From NCBI GenBank assembly GCA_963698255.1, contig CAVOQD010000003.1, positions 1 through 64,000 of the forward strand: DNA of 64,000 nucleotides, read 5' to 3'. The stretch is from JAWKOK01 sp963698255. GTDB taxonomy: Bacteria; Chloroflexota; Anaerolineae; Caldilineales; Caldilineaceae. Below are positions 63,231 to 64,000 of this stretch, one piece after another (the first letter of the stretch is position 1; each line of letters opens with the position of its first letter). The position numbers and the translations under genes are program-made. The notes below the pieces were generated by a model. The model was not told the origin of the DNA, did no database searches, and saw nothing but the letters and a program-made list of their open reading frames with translations.

Positions 63231-63306
63231 TTGTAGCACGACATTTATGTCGTAGCCGTCGGCTGATCTCTTCGCCAGAACTGCGACATAAATGTCGCGC
63301 TACAAG
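63231..63306. repeat. Dispersed palindrome family A, copy 3
   Basis: Arms TTGTAGCACGACATTTATGT (from 63231) and the near-complement ending ATGTCGCGCTACAAG (to 63306). It lies inside the eCIS-like operon between the upstream gene and the ATPase. Confidence 0.85.
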
Positions 63307-63367
63307 ACCTACGGCCCGCTGTGTCGGAATACGAACTCTGAGCGCCCTGCCGTCTGTGTTGCAGAAT

Positions 63368-64000
63368 CTATGAAAAATAGAACGTAACGATGTGGCCAAA
63401 ATAGGGCGCCCAGCCAGGATCCTGATCTAGACCGGCACGGCGAACGTCGAGATCGATCTGGGCGAGCGCAAAGTGAATATCCAGGTGGGTGGCGCTGGTT
63501 CGAACCGTGGCCAGGCTCAGGATCGGCGCCGCAAAGTCGAGAACGGGCGCGGCGCCCAGCAGGCGTGCCAACGCAAAGCGCAGATAGGGCAGGCACCGCT
63601 GCAGCCACCAGCCCAGCCCAGGTCCGACGCGCGCTGTCCATGCCGGGTGCAGCGTTTCCGACGGCGGTGGAGGACCGTGAATGTACGTTGGCCTTACGCC
63701 GGCATCTCGACACTCTGCTTCCCACGCATCTTGATGTTCGACGCTGCCGGGCAGATCTGCGATCAGCCAGCCGAAGTCGGCGGCCCACAGACGTGTGCGG
63801 CCATCTGTCGTCTCTGGGTGGCAGGCAATGGTATCGAAACCGTGTACGGCCAGCCACTCCGGACGCAGCGCAAAACGGGACGTCTGCGGCAAATCAGTAC
63901 CCCAGGGCGTGTCGAGATCGTGGCCGCCTAGCTCGGCGACCAGCGCCCAGAACGGGTCGGCCTGGTATTCGGCAAAACGCTCGCCCAGCAGCGCAGCCGT
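63368..64000 (-). CDS. C-terminal part of an eCIS-linked protein, running off the window
   Basis: At least 210 residues, 5' end beyond 64000. The frame is open from the edge (TAALLGERFAEYQADPFWALVAELG...) to TGA at 63368. The C-terminus SATHLDIHFALAQIDLDVRRAGLDQDPGWAPYFGHIVTFYF resembles, from memory, conserved proteins encoded next to the ATPase in DUF4157/eCIS clusters, whose function is not known. No catalytic motif is seen. It is the upstream neighbour of the ATPase (210 nt gap filled by a palindrome). Identification is moderate; co-location is clear. Confidence 0.6.
   Translation of the reverse strand, partial: TAALLGERFAEYQADPFWALVAELGGHDLDTPWGTDLPQTSRFALRPEWLAVHGFDTIACHPETTDGRTRLWAADFGWLIADLPGSVEHQDAWEAECRDAGVRPTYIHGPPPPSETLHPAWTARVGPGLGWWLQRCLPYLRFALARLLGAAPVLDFAAPILSLATVRTSATHLDIHFALAQIDLDVRRAGLDQDPGWAPYFGHIVTFYFS

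Noticed and set aside
63495..63510. GGTTCGAACC as a tRNA T-loop
   Set aside because: It lies within a coding frame and no acceptor or anticodon stem can be built around it. No tRNA was found anywhere in the window.

Overview
The window is a GC-rich chromosomal segment of about 64 kb. Its gene content fits a Chloroflexota bacterium of the Anaerolineae/Caldilineae kind: recG with a long acidic N-terminal extension, a DAK2/DegV (FakA/FakB-like) pair, PAC2 and CpXC proteins, LytR-CpsA-Psr lipoproteins, and many intergenic palindromic repeats. No rRNA or tRNA gene was seen. The taxonomic call is inference from gene content, not from a marker gene.

Layout. 0-6.4 kb: kup potassium transporter, then a leftward block (iron alcohol dehydrogenase, SCP2 protein, RNase H-like/TPR protein, methyltransferase). 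6.5-17.8 kb: rightward housekeeping block (recJ, HAD-IIA phosphatase, rlmN, DAK2-DegV-recG operon, sugar-phosphate-isomerase-like protein), closed by a strong bidirectional terminator. 17.9-24.4 kb: leftward citrate synthase, a 1120-residue CotH/malectin/lamin-tail surface protein, and hflX. 25-33.8 kb: rightward kbl plus SDR-type threonine dehydrogenase (threonine to glycine), then PAC2, guaB, an SDR and purA, with a leftward S58 peptidase in between. 33.8-41.5 kb: accessory island with a PQQ-propeller pseudogene, a quinone-oxidoreductase-like gene, an IS701-like element with terminal repeats and target duplication, a HAAS membrane protein, an IS91-like element with its own tyrosine recombinase, and two overlapping peptide genes. 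41.6-53.5 kb: MFS exporter, a leftward surface/redox operon (metalloprotease, TlpA lipoprotein, membrane protein), a CBM9-like protein, and a rightward run of CpXC, cinA, HD phosphohydrolase and two LCP lipoproteins.

53.6-64 kb is the most distinctive part: one leftward operon resembling the ATPase/cargo end of an extracellular contractile injection system (eCIS). It holds a partial upstream gene, a double AAA+ ATPase, a small membrane protein, two DUF4157 proteins that each carry a second C-terminal HExxH motif, and an unrecognised 532-residue protein. Sheath, tube and baseplate genes would lie beyond the right edge.

Data quality matters for every reader: at least 20 conserved genes, including recJ, guaB and purA, are split by single-base frameshifts, nearly all equal to one extra base. 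I give whole-gene coordinates spanning the shifts. Uncorrected assembly insertions are the simplest explanation.
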